Assembly: GCA_946479855.1 (NCBI GenBank)
Contig: CAMLHL010000092.1
Location: forward strand, 1-8,921
Source of the DNA: an uncultured Pseudomonadota bacterium
GTDB lineage: Bacteria > Pseudomonadota > Gammaproteobacteria > Burkholderiales > Rhodocyclaceae
Length of the DNA stretch: 8,921 nt
Reading direction: 5' to 3'
How positions within the stretch are numbered: the first letter of the stretch is position 1; every line of letters starts with the position of its first letter. The notes under the pieces were generated by a model, which was given only the letters and a program-made list of their open reading frames with translations, had not been told where the DNA came from and searched no databases. The position numbers and the translations under genes were made by a program. Below, piece after piece: positions 1-6,797 of the stretch.

Positions 1-270
1 CAGCATGTCGGTGGCGATGGCCTCGATTTCCGGCACGATCAGGTGCGGCTTTTCCTGTTCGACCAGTCGGCGCAGCGCGACGCCGTCGGTCATCGAAATG
101 ACGTGGGCGCGGTGGGCGACCTGATGGCCGGGGGCGTTTTCGTAACGGTCGACGGCGATCACTTCGACGCCGAGGCGCTGCAGGGCGATGATCACTTCCT
201 TGCCGAGTTCGCCGGCGCCGAGCAGCATGACGCGCAAGGCGGAGGGGGACAGCGGGGTGCCGATTTTCAT
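1..270 (-). CDS. purT: PurT, formate-dependent GAR transformylase (5' part of gene, truncated by window edge)
   Basis: The first 90 codons are present, reading leftward off the window. PurT is a cytoplasmic ATP-grasp enzyme that makes formylglycinamide ribonucleotide from GAR, formate and ATP in purine synthesis. The visible part is the N-terminal pre-ATP-grasp Rossmann-like domain: [14 protein letters not shown] (residues 13-26), [16 protein letters not shown] (32-47), VAHRAHVI (51-58) and [18 protein letters not shown] (73-90). I recognise these as nearly collinear with E. coli PurT from memory; no alignment was run. The ATG at 270-268 is preceded by a GAGG-like ribosome site and gives the N-terminus expected for the family. 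The ATP-grasp catalytic part lies outside the window, so intactness cannot be judged. The gene is divergent from the ArnT-like gene and functionally unrelated to the rest of the window. Confidence 0.95.
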   Translation of the reverse strand, partial: MKIGTPLSPSALRVMLLGAGELGKEVIIALQRLGVEVIAVDRYENAPGHQVAHRAHVISMTDGVALRRLVEQEKPHLIVPEIEAIATDML

Positions 271-307
271 GGGATGGCCTCGGGTGCTCGAATTTGGAAA
301 TCGCGCG

Positions 308-336
308 AATTTAGGCGTCGACCGTAGCGCCGTCAA
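308..336 (-). promoter_or_regulatory. sigma70-type promoter for purT
   Basis: On the minus strand a -35 TTGACG (336-331, 5 of 6 consensus) is followed by exactly 17 bases and then a -10 TAAATT (313-308, 4 of 6). Transcription would start near 301, leaving a leader of about 30 bases before the purT ATG at 270. Position, spacing and orientation all fit. No operator was identified. Confidence 0.6.
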
Positions 337-378
337 GTTGCCCCCTGCCGCGACCGGGGATGGCGGGCGGCCCTGCCT

Positions 379-384
379 TATAAT
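379..384 (+). promoter_or_regulatory. Consensus -10 box directly before the ArnT-like gene
   Basis: A perfect TATAAT lies six bases before the ATG at 391. Normal sigma70 geometry would put transcription initiation at or within a base or two of the A of the ATG, giving a leaderless or near-leaderless mRNA. There is no Shine-Dalgarno sequence between the box and the start. No convincing -35 is visible at 15-19 bases upstream, which lowers confidence. Confidence 0.45.
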
Positions 385-390
385 GCCGCC

Positions 391-2034
391 ATGCAAGCCC
401 GTGCCCTGACCCAAGCCATCGAGCGCTTCCTGCTCTCGCCCTCCAGCCTCGTGCTGGCTGTCGTTCTCGCCTTCGTGCTCAATGCCTGGAGCTTGCCGCT
501 GACCGACGTCGACGAAGGCGCCTTCTCCGAAGCGACGCGCGAGATGATGGCGCGCGGCAACCTGGTGTCGCCGACCCTCAACGACGCGCCGCGCCACGAC
601 AAGCCGATCCTGATTTACTGGGCGCAGGCCGCATCGGTCAGCCTGCTCGGCGTGCAGGAAATCGCCTTTCGGCTGCCGTCGATCGTCGCCAGCGTGCTCT
701 GGCTGCTCGCCCTCTACCGTTTCTGCTTGCGCCATGCCGACCGGCGGACGGCGCAGGCGGCGACGCTGGTCATGACGCTGACCCTGGTCGTCGGCTTTGT
801 CGCCAAGGCGGCGATCGCCGATGCGCTGCTCAACCTGTTCATCGCGCTGACGATGTTCGCCATCTACGACTTCTTTGTCGCCCGCCAAGGCGGGCGGGGC
901 GTCGCCGAGACGCGCCGGCAGCTGTTCTTCATCTACGCCATGATGGGTCTCGGCTTCCTGACCAAGGGGCCGGTTGCCGTGGTTTTTCCGCTCGCCATCA
1001 GCGGCCTCTTCTTCGCCTCGACCGGCGCCTGGCGCGACTGGCTGAAGGCTGTCTTCTTCTGGCCCGGCTGGCTGCTCTTCCTGGCCATCATCGTGCCCTG
1101 GCACGTTGCGGTCTATCTCGACCAGGGCGACGCCTTCTTCCGCGGCTTCTACCTCAAGCACAACCTCAACCGCTACGCCGATACCTTCGAGGGCCACGGC
1201 GGCAAGTGGTATTACTACCTCGTCGTCCTGCCCTTCATCATGATGCCCTTCACCGGCTGGCTGGTCGCCATCGCCGGCAAGCTGGCCCGCCTGGTGCGCG
1301 CCACGCCGCTCGGCGCGGCCAGGGGCCAGGGGCTGTTCGAGCGCTACCTGCTGCTCTGGTTTCTCGTCGTCTTCGTCTTCTTCTCGACGTCCGGCACGCA
1401 GTTGCCGCACTACCTGCTCTACGGCCTGACGCCGCTGTTCATCCTGCTCGCCAGCCATCGCCTCGGCTTCGAGCGGCGCTGGCTGGCCTGGCTGCCGGTC
1501 ATCGCCTTCGCGCTGCTGCTGGCGGCGCTGCCGGAAATCCTGCCGGTGGCCGCCGCCAAGACGATCCGGCCCTACGAAAAAGGCCTGCTGGACGCGTTGA
1601 CCGTCGCCTTCGCCGACGAGGCGCGCTGGCTGCTGCCGCTCATGGCCCTCGGCGTCATCGGCCTGGCCCTCTGGCGCCAGTTGCCGGTCTGGCAGGGGCT
1701 GGTGCTGGCCGGCCTGCTGCAGGCGCTGTTCGTCGTCGGCATCGTCGCACCGCGCGCCATCGGCGTCACCCAGGGACCGGTGCGCGAAGCGGCGCTGCTC
1801 CTCAAGGCCAGCGGCGAGCCGGTGGTCGCCTGGCGGATCATCCGCCCGAGCTTCAGCGTCTACCGGCTGGCTGCGACGCCGACCCGCATTCCAGAACTGG
1901 GCGAACTGGTCTTCACGCGCACCGACCGGATCAACGAGGTCCAGGCCAAACTGGCGCCGGGGCTGGTGCTGCGGCCGACTTTCCAGAAAAGTTTCGTCAC
2001 GCTGGCCCGCGTCGAGGCCGAGGCGGCGCGATGA
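391..2034 (+). CDS. ArnT-like / GT-C family (GT39/GT83, PMT) lipid-linked sugar transferase, multi-pass inner membrane
   Basis: This 547-residue protein is close in length to ArnT (about 550). Such enzymes move a sugar from an undecaprenyl-phosphate donor onto lipid A or another acceptor on the periplasmic face. After one TM segment (about 19-36) comes the acidic first-loop motif [14 protein letters not shown] (39-52), the usual catalytic site of GT-C enzymes. [10 protein letters not shown] (68-77) matches the KP..YW motif of ArnT-type proteins. Further family-like stretches are FLTKGPVAV (189-197), [10 protein letters not shown] (253-262) and [13 protein letters not shown] (331-343). Many hydrophobic segments follow up to about residue 455, then a C-terminal soluble part. 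The acceptor and sugar cannot be read from sequence, and there are no arnBCAD genes beside it, so 'ArnT-like' is safer than arnT. The stop overlaps the next start by ATGA, indicating translational coupling to the phosphatase gene. The start is supported by a -10 box immediately upstream; no ribosome site is visible. Confidence 0.85.
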   Translation: MQARALTQAIERFLLSPSSLVLAVVLAFVLNAWSLPLTDVDEGAFSEATREMMARGNLVSPTLNDAPRHDKPILIYWAQAASVSLLGVQEIAFRLPSIVASVLWLLALYRFCLRHADRRTAQAATLVMTLTLVVGFVAKAAIADALLNLFIALTMFAIYDFFVARQGGRGVAETRRQLFFIYAMMGLGFLTKGPVAVVFPLAISGLFFASTGAWRDWLKAVFFWPGWLLFLAIIVPWHVAVYLDQGDAFFRGFYLKHNLNRYADTFEGHGGKWYYYLVVLPFIMMPFTGWLVAIAGKLARLVRATPLGAARGQGLFERYLLLWFLVVFVFFSTSGTQLPHYLLYGLTPLFILLASHRLGFERRWLAWLPVIAFALLLAALPEILPVAAAKTIRPYEKGLLDALTVAFADEARWLLPLMALGVIGLALWRQLPVWQGLVLAGLLQALFVVGIVAPRAIGVTQGPVREAALLLKASGEPVVAWRIIRPSFSVYRLAATPTRIPELGELVFTRTDRINEVQAKLAPGLVLRPTFQKSFVTLARVEAEAAR

Positions 2035-2864
2035 ACGACGTCGCCCTGTATCGGCGCAACCCGACCGCCGACGCTGTCATCGCCGGCCTCTGTCTGCTGC
2101 TGGCGCTGGCCCTCGGCGCCTTGCTCGGTGGCGGCGACTGGCACGCCGGCTTCATCCCGGCCCAGGCGGCCAGCACGGTCCTCCCCGGCTGGCTCTGGGA
2201 AATCCTCACGACGCTTGGCGACGGCCGTGTCCAGATGGCCTTGCTGCTGCCCTTCTGCCTGCGCTACCCGCGGGTGTTCTGGGCGCTCCTCCTCGGCTCG
2301 CTGGCTGCCGCACTGATCAGCCGCGGCTTCAAATTCTGGCTGCCGCTACCGCGCCCGGCGGCGGTGCTCGACGCCAGCCAGATCACCGTCATCGGCGCCC
2401 AGCTGAAGGCGCAGAGCTTCCCCTCCGGCCACACCGTCACGGCCTTTTCCTTCGTCGTCGCCTGGCTTGCCCTGGCCGGCTGGCGCGCCTTGCCGTTGCT
2501 GGCCCTGGCCGCGTTGGTCGGCTTCTCGCGGATCGCCGTCGGCGCCCACTGGCCCATCGATGTGCTGGCCGGCGCGCTGATCGGACTGATCGGCGGCTGG
2601 CTCGGCCTGCGCCTGAGCCGTCGCTGGTGCTGGGGGCTGAGCGTGCGCGGCCACTGGATGCTGATCGGCCTCGCCGTCGTCGCCGTGGCGACGCTGCCCT
2701 TCGACGGCCAGGGCTATCCGGACACGCTGGCCTGGCGCATCGCCGCCGGCCTGTGGGGGCTGGGCGGCTTCGCCGTGGTGTACCTGTTGCCGGTGCTGCG
2801 CGACGGCTGGGCGGCGGCCAACCGGCCGCTGGCCGGGCTGGCGGCGGAAACCCACCCGAACTGA
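2031..2864 (+). CDS. PAP2-superfamily integral membrane lipid phosphatase
   Basis: This 277-residue protein carries the complete PAP2 phosphatase signature: K101-x6-RP109 (KFWLPLPRP), PSGH at 131-134, and SRxxxGxHxxxD at 166-177 (SR166-167, H173, D177). H134 is the expected general acid and H173 the nucleophile. About six hydrophobic segments (around 16-34, 68-97, 138-150, 153-165, 177-195, 209-222 and 238-255) place it in the inner membrane with the active site at the periplasmic face. Known relatives remove phosphate from undecaprenyl pyrophosphate, phosphatidylglycerol phosphate or lipid A (LpxE, LpxF); the sequence alone does not decide between them. The ATGA overlap with the ArnT-like gene suggests a shared function, either recycling the released lipid carrier or dephosphorylating lipid A. 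The ATG at 2031 was chosen for this overlap. The same frame is open upstream to 1206, but that would overlap the transferase by over 800 bases. The C-terminal 50 residues or so extend beyond the core domain. Confidence 0.88.
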   Translation: MNDVALYRRNPTADAVIAGLCLLLALALGALLGGGDWHAGFIPAQAASTVLPGWLWEILTTLGDGRVQMALLLPFCLRYPRVFWALLLGSLAAALISRGFKFWLPLPRPAAVLDASQITVIGAQLKAQSFPSGHTVTAFSFVVAWLALAGWRALPLLALAALVGFSRIAVGAHWPIDVLAGALIGLIGGWLGLRLSRRWCWGLSVRGHWMLIGLAVVAVATLPFDGQGYPDTLAWRIAAGLWGLGGFAVVYLLPVLRDGWAAANRPLAGLAAETHPN

Positions 2865-2894
2865 GCTGTTGTCTGCCTGACCTGGAATATCTGT

Positions 2895-2918
2895 TGGCCA
2901 TTAGGCGGGCGCCGGCCA
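2895..2918 (+). other. Imperfect hairpin downstream of the PAP2 gene (possible weak terminator)
   Basis: TGGCC (2895-2899) pairs with GGCCA (2914-2918), and an inner GGC/GCC (2904-2906 with 2911-2913) closes a four-base loop. The four bases ATTA are bulged on the left side. It lies 31 bases after the PAP2 stop, but no T run follows, so it is at best a weak terminator or an mRNA-end structure. Confidence 0.2.
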
Positions 2919-3026
2919 TCAATGTTTACTGATAGACCGGGAATTTCTTGGAGTCTGGGGGGGCGACCGAAGCAGCCCTTTAATTGACTGGTTGCCTGTC
3001 TGCAATCCGCTCTGGCGAGATACAAA

Positions 3027-3056
3027 TTAAAGAATCGCCAATTACTCATTTAAAAT
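3027..3056 (+). promoter_or_regulatory. Putative sigma70-type promoter of the signalling operon
   Basis: A -10-like TAAAAT (3051-3056, 5 of 6) lies 18 bases after a weak -35-like TTAAAG (3027-3032, 3 of 6). Initiation would fall near 3063, giving a leader of about 30 bases before the binding-protein gene. The surrounding 3021-3060 is the most AT-rich stretch of the gap, which supports a promoter region even if the exact hexamers are wrong. Confidence 0.35.
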
Positions 3057-3063
3057 GATTGGC
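3037..3063. repeat. Interrupted palindrome over the putative -10, candidate operator
   Basis: GCCAAT (3037-3042) and ATTGGC (3058-3063) are perfect inverted arms. Inside them CATTT (3047-3051) and AAATG (3053-3057) form a second inverted pair around A3052. The two pairs are not concentric because the left side has four extra bases (3043-3046). The element covers the likely -10 and initiation point of the signalling operon, where a repressor would bind. It could alternatively fold in RNA or single-stranded DNA. Confidence 0.4.
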
Positions 3064-3086
3064 TATCTTCCGAATGGGTGATTTTT

Positions 3087-3091
3087 AGGGA
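3087..3091 (+). promoter_or_regulatory. Ribosome binding site of the binding-protein gene
   Basis: AGGGA lies three bases before ATG 3095 and six bases before ATG 3098. The spacing favours initiation at 3098, which would simply remove the first Met. The signal peptide is unaffected. Confidence 0.5.
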
Positions 3092-3094
3092 AAC

Positions 3095-4297
3095 ATGATG
3101 CGGCAAGCAATGCGTAACTTCCATTTGTATGTTGTCACCTTGTTTGCGCTGGCATTCTTTCCCCTCTTCGTTAGCGCTGCTGCGGAGAAACCCTCGGTCA
3201 AGCTGGGACTCGACGCCGAGTTCTCGCTCGACAACAGCATCTCGGCACAAGCCATCGAACTCGGCATGAAGATCGCCATCGCCGAGATCAACGCCTCGGG
3301 GGGCGTTCTCGGCGGCCGCTCCCTTGAATTGGTCACTCGGGATCATGGTTCGATACCGGCGCGTGGCATCAAGAACATCCGTGAATTCGCCCAGATGCCC
3401 GATCTGGTTGCCGTCTTCGGCGGCCGCTTCAGCCCGGTGCTGCTCGAAGAAATGTCGGTGCTGAAGGAAACCAAGACCCTGATGCTGGCCCCGTGGTCTT
3501 CCGCCGACCCGATTATCGACAACGACATGAGGCCCAACTACATGTTCCGCCTCTCTCTGCGCGACAGCCTGGCCATGCCTAAGATGTTGCGCACAGCGGC
3601 CGAGCGCGGATTTACCAAGGTGGGCCTGCTGTTAACCAATACCGGCTGGGGGCGCAGCAACAGCGCTGCAGCAGACGCCTATGCCGAGAAGAATTCCCGG
3701 CCAAAGATCATTCACAAGGCATGGTACAACTTCAAGGACACCTCGCTGATCGACAAATACGACAGCCTGCTGAAGGCTGGTGCGCAGGCCATCATCCTGG
3801 TTGCGAACGACGACGAGGCCGCCATCCTGGTCAAGGAGGTCGCTGCCCTGCCCGCCGAGCAGCGCATACCCATCCTCAGTCACTGGGGCGTGGCCGGCGG
3901 CGAGTTCGTCAAGCAAGCCGGCCCCGCCCTGCAACAAGTCGATTTTACGGTCATTCAGACCTTCAGCTTCTTCAAGGCCGATCCCAAGGCACTAGAGCAT
4001 TTCTTCACGGTCGCCAAGCCCTTTGGTTTGAGCAAGCCGGAAGATGTGCGCGCACCGAGCGGTGTCGCCCATGCCTACGATCTTACCCATCTCCTGGCGC
4101 GGGCCATCAATCTGGCCGGCTCCACCGATCGCGCCAAGGTACGGGAAGCGCTCGAGAAAGTGAAGAACTACCGCGGCCTGATCAAGAACTACACACAACC
4201 CTTCAGCCCTACGCGTCACGAAGCGCTGAGTCCGGACGAACTGATGATGACACGGTTCCGGAAAGACGGCGTGCTGGTGCCCGCCGCCAGTCATTGA
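3095..4297 (+). CDS. Periplasmic binding protein, LIV/Peripla_BP_6 type, probable sensory partner of the downstream kinase
   Basis: This 400-residue protein has a classic Sec signal peptide: basic start ([10 protein letters not shown]), hydrophobic core (about 11-26) and a cleavage site around VSA-AA (26-30). There is no lipobox Cys, so it should be soluble in the periplasm. The mature part follows the type I binding-protein pattern: a first strand [10 protein letters not shown] (35-44), helix [29 protein letters not shown] (55-83), FGG (108-110) and APWSSADP (132-139) at the usual ligand-pocket loops, [16 protein letters not shown] (174-189), [17 protein letters not shown] (230-246) and [16 protein letters not shown] (323-338). 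LIV-type proteins bind amino acids, amides, short acids or similar small ligands; the ligand here is not predictable. No permease or ATPase gene lies nearby. Instead a membrane hybrid kinase starts 22 bases after the stop. I therefore infer a sensory role, by analogy with TorT/TorS, LuxP/LuxQ and AioX/AioS. An orphan transport component is the alternative. Confidence 0.88.
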   Translation: MMRQAMRNFHLYVVTLFALAFFPLFVSAAAEKPSVKLGLDAEFSLDNSISAQAIELGMKIAIAEINASGGVLGGRSLELVTRDHGSIPARGIKNIREFAQMPDLVAVFGGRFSPVLLEEMSVLKETKTLMLAPWSSADPIIDNDMRPNYMFRLSLRDSLAMPKMLRTAAERGFTKVGLLLTNTGWGRSNSAAADAYAEKNSRPKIIHKAWYNFKDTSLIDKYDSLLKAGAQAIILVANDDEAAILVKEVAALPAEQRIPILSHWGVAGGEFVKQAGPALQQVDFTVIQTFSFFKADPKALEHFFTVAKPFGLSKPEDVRAPSGVAHAYDLTHLLARAINLAGSTDRAKVREALEKVKNYRGLIKNYTQPFSPTRHEALSPDELMMTRFRKDGVLVPAASH

Positions 4298-4319
4298 CCA
4301 GCGTCATCAAGATCGCGCG

Positions 4320-6797
4320 ATGAAAATGACCTCCGGCACACCGACACGACTCGCCGAACAGATCGCGAGGTCCAGCCTGACCCTGGTGCTGGGGTTCATC
4401 CTGGTCGTGGGGCTGGCCTCTTGGGGAGGGCTACAAAGCCTTCAGGACGATGCTCATCAAGAGCTGGTACGCAAACAGACTGAACTGTATGCCGCCCAGG
4501 TCGCTTCGACGCTGAACTCGATCCACGATCAGATAGAACGTGCGGCCCGCAGCAGCATGATTTCGACGGCGCTGGTCGATAGCGCAGGCAAGGACGCCTA
4601 TCTCGTTCCCTTCCTGCAGGGATTACGGCAGATCAATGGCGTCGAGATCGCCCTGCGCTTCACCGATTTCGAGGGCAAGGAAATTGCCAGCAATGGCCAG
4701 CATGGGATCACTGATGCCCACGTGGAATGGCTATCGCAAATCTTGGGAAAACCCACCGACCTTGCTGAGCGGACCCGCTTCATGATCCGCGGCAGTGGCG
4801 AGCAGGCAGAACTGGTCGGAACAGAACTCGTCTTTTATTCGCGGACGCCGACCCCGGAGGGGGCGTTGCTGTACCGCTTGCGACTAGCCGATTTAATCCC
4901 GGAAAACACGGAGTTATTTTGGTCTGAACACCCCCCTCCGGCGGGGACGCTGATGGCCAGCATTCCGCTCAACGGAAATCACAGCAATCTTTCGCTCTCG
5001 CTAGCGCTGCGGGATGTTTCGAAGATTTCGCTGCCTTTCAATGCCTGGCTCGCCTTGATCATGGCGCTTGGCACGGCGGCCATCATTATCCTCGCCGTCG
5101 TCGCGGCTCGCTCCTTGGGTACGAGACTGACAAACGACTTGCATAACCTCGCAATTTGCGCGGCGACGATCGGTGGGCCCGAGTCGCCCAGCGACATCAT
5201 CATTACCCCGGAATCCGCCGAGGTTGCCGAACTTGCCGCATCCATTAACGGCATGCTTGCTCGCCTCCATGCTTCGAATGAGGAAATCTTCCGGGCCCGC
5301 AACGAACTGGAGCAGCGGGTCACCGAGAGGACCATCGAACTGCAACTGGCCAAGGAGGCGGCTGAAGCCGCCAATCTGGCGAAAAGCCGATTTCTTGCCA
5401 TCATGTCGCATGAAATCCGCACGCCGATGAATGGCGTGCTCGGCATGGCGCAGATGCTGCTGTCGGAAGATGTTTCTTTGGAAGAACGCAAGGATTACGC
5501 ACGCATCATCATCAACTCTGGCCAGACCTTGCTGACCTTGCTCAACGACATCCTCGACCTCTCCAAGGTTGAAGCCGGCAGGCTGGAGCTTGAGCGGACT
5601 CCCTTCCTGCCAGCCCAGCTGGTCCAGCAAATCCAGACGCTTTTCATTGGAAGTGCCCAGCACAAGCACCTTGCGCTGCAAGCCAGCTGGACAGGCAATG
5701 CGCAAGCCCGCTATCTTGGTGACCCTCATCGGTTGCAGCAGATGCTGTCCAACCTGGTCAGCAACGCCTTGAAGTTTACCGAGCACGGCCGTATTGAAAT
5801 CACCGGACAGGAAATTTCAGCCGAAGGCGGGGCGGCAGTGCTCGAATTTGCGGTCAGCGACACAGGCATCGGGATTCCGCTCGAGAAGCAGTCGTTGCTG
5901 TTCCTGCCGTTCAGCCAAGTAGATAACTCCACTACACGTCAATTTGCCGGCACCGGCCTGGGGTTGTCCATCGTCCGCAGCCTGGCGCACATGATGGGAG
6001 GCGAGGTCGGTCTTGAGAGTACGGAAGGGAAGGGATCACGATTTTGGTTGCGCGTGAGGGTTGGCATCGTCCCCGCCGGAGACGACACGCGGGCTATTGA
6101 GCGCACGGGAAGCGGCTTGGCCAGGGATGCCAGTTATTTTCCCGAGAACCTGTCGAGGCATGTTCTTGTCGTCGAAGACAATGCGACCAATCGGATGGTC
6201 ATTAACGCGTTGCTGACCAAATCCAACTTCGACGTTTCTATGGCCGAAAATGGCAAGCTGGGGGTTGCCGCGCTCAAGCGGGCCGAAGACGTGGATCTCG
6301 TCCTGATGGACATCCAGATGCCCGAGATGGATGGCTACGAGGCAACGCGCCGCATACGGGCTTGGGAGCGTGATGTTGGCAGGACTTCCATCCCGATCAT
6401 TGCCCTGACTGCGAATGCCTTTGAGTCGGACAGGCAGCAAGCACTGGAGGCCGGAATGAATGACTTTCTGACCAAACCTGTCGATGTCGAGGCCTTGCAG
6501 TCCGTGCTGACACGATGGCTTCCGGGAAACAAGCTCCCAGTTGCCAGCAGCCAGGTCCCCGCCCGCATGGATGGGGGGCGCATCAGCTCCCTCCTTTCCG
6601 AACTGGAACCGCTCATGGCGGCAAGGTGTTTCGATGCCGTCCCCCTGTTTCGGGAGTTGCAAAAGGCTCTGGCCGGCACGCCAACTGCGAGCAAGCTGGC
6701 TTCGGTAGCGAGGCATTTGGAGAAACTGAACTTTGCCGAGGCGCTGAATCAGCTGCACAAGGTATCCGTTGAGGAAGGATGGGAGCAGAACGTATGA
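4320..6797 (+). CDS. Membrane hybrid histidine kinase: periplasmic sensor, HAMP, HisKA, HATPase, REC
   Basis: This 825-residue inner-membrane sensor kinase has TM1 about 18-36, a periplasmic region of about 200 residues (40-240), TM2 about 243-264, a HAMP-like segment (about 265-318) and a coiled coil (318-352). HisKA follows with H364 in [10 protein letters not shown], then HATPase_c with N box (N478, N482), G1 DTGIGIP (514-520) and G2 GTGLGL (544-549). The receiver (about 614-732) has E619/D620, acceptor D664 in [18 protein letters not shown]697 and K719, all intact. The periplasmic stretch [17 protein letters not shown] (110-126) is reminiscent of Cache-type sensor strands, a tentative call. 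Residues 753-813 form a helical tail without an HxxKG-type HPt motif. Expected flow is H364 to D664, then to an HPt or another receiver. The gene lies 22 bases after the binding-protein gene and overlaps the next by ATGA. No good ribosome site precedes ATG 4320, so coupled translation is likely; ATG 4326 is an alternative start. Confidence 0.93.
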   Translation: MKMTSGTPTRLAEQIARSSLTLVLGFILVVGLASWGGLQSLQDDAHQELVRKQTELYAAQVASTLNSIHDQIERAARSSMISTALVDSAGKDAYLVPFLQGLRQINGVEIALRFTDFEGKEIASNGQHGITDAHVEWLSQILGKPTDLAERTRFMIRGSGEQAELVGTELVFYSRTPTPEGALLYRLRLADLIPENTELFWSEHPPPAGTLMASIPLNGNHSNLSLSLALRDVSKISLPFNAWLALIMALGTAAIIILAVVAARSLGTRLTNDLHNLAICAATIGGPESPSDIIITPESAEVAELAASINGMLARLHASNEEIFRARNELEQRVTERTIELQLAKEAAEAANLAKSRFLAIMSHEIRTPMNGVLGMAQMLLSEDVSLEERKDYARIIINSGQTLLTLLNDILDLSKVEAGRLELERTPFLPAQLVQQIQTLFIGSAQHKHLALQASWTGNAQARYLGDPHRLQQMLSNLVSNALKFTEHGRIEITGQEISAEGGAAVLEFAVSDTGIGIPLEKQSLLFLPFSQVDNSTTRQFAGTGLGLSIVRSLAHMMGGEVGLESTEGKGSRFWLRVRVGIVPAGDDTRAIERTGSGLARDASYFPENLSRHVLVVEDNATNRMVINALLTKSNFDVSMAENGKLGVAALKRAEDVDLVLMDIQMPEMDGYEATRRIRAWERDVGRTSIPIIALTANAFESDRQQALEAGMNDFLTKPVDVEALQSVLTRWLPGNKLPVASSQVPARMDGGRISSLLSELEPLMAARCFDAVPLFRELQKALAGTPTASKLASVARHLEKLNFAEALNQLHKVSVEEGWEQNV
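6781..6785 (+). promoter_or_regulatory. Ribosome binding site that decides the start of the REC-HK-REC gene
   Basis: GGGAG lies eight bases before ATG 6794, a normal distance. The upstream in-frame ATG at 6779 has a GAGGAAGG stretch ending directly against it, which is too close for efficient initiation. Together with the ATGA overlap this favours 6794 over 6779. Confidence 0.5.

Noticed and set aside
289..312. Two CGAATTT copies spaced 17 bases apart and an imperfect AAATCGCGCGAATTT palindrome near the purT start point
   Set aside because: The copies are short, the palindrome needs one unpaired base and no known regulator matches; a chance AT patch at the promoter is equally likely.
1206..2030. 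Long upstream extension of the PAP2 reading frame
   Set aside because: It lies entirely inside the ArnT-like gene in another frame and its translation is rich in Arg, Ala, Gly and Pro without domain features. The ATGA start at 2031 fits the family.
2957..2963. Run of seven G in the gap before the signalling operon, possible phase-variation tract
   Set aside because: It is short, more than 60 bases upstream of the likely promoter and not in a coding frame; nothing links it to switching.
3095..4297. Branched-chain amino acid ABC transporter operon
   Set aside because: Only the binding protein is present; no permease or ATPase gene occurs on either side, and the next gene is a sensor kinase.
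3721..4323. Overlapping plus-strand open frame of 200 codons inside the binding-protein gene
   Set aside because: Its translation is low-complexity Arg/Gly/Ser-rich sequence, while the overlapping frame has a clear signal peptide and binding-protein fold pattern.
5001..5786. Antisense open frame of 261 codons opposite the first kinase; similar ones at 6036-6812 and 7055-7843
   Set aside because: These mirror conserved kinase and receiver coding on the other strand, show no recognisable domain or membrane pattern and have no promoter or ribosome site. Long antisense frames are common in GC-rich genes.
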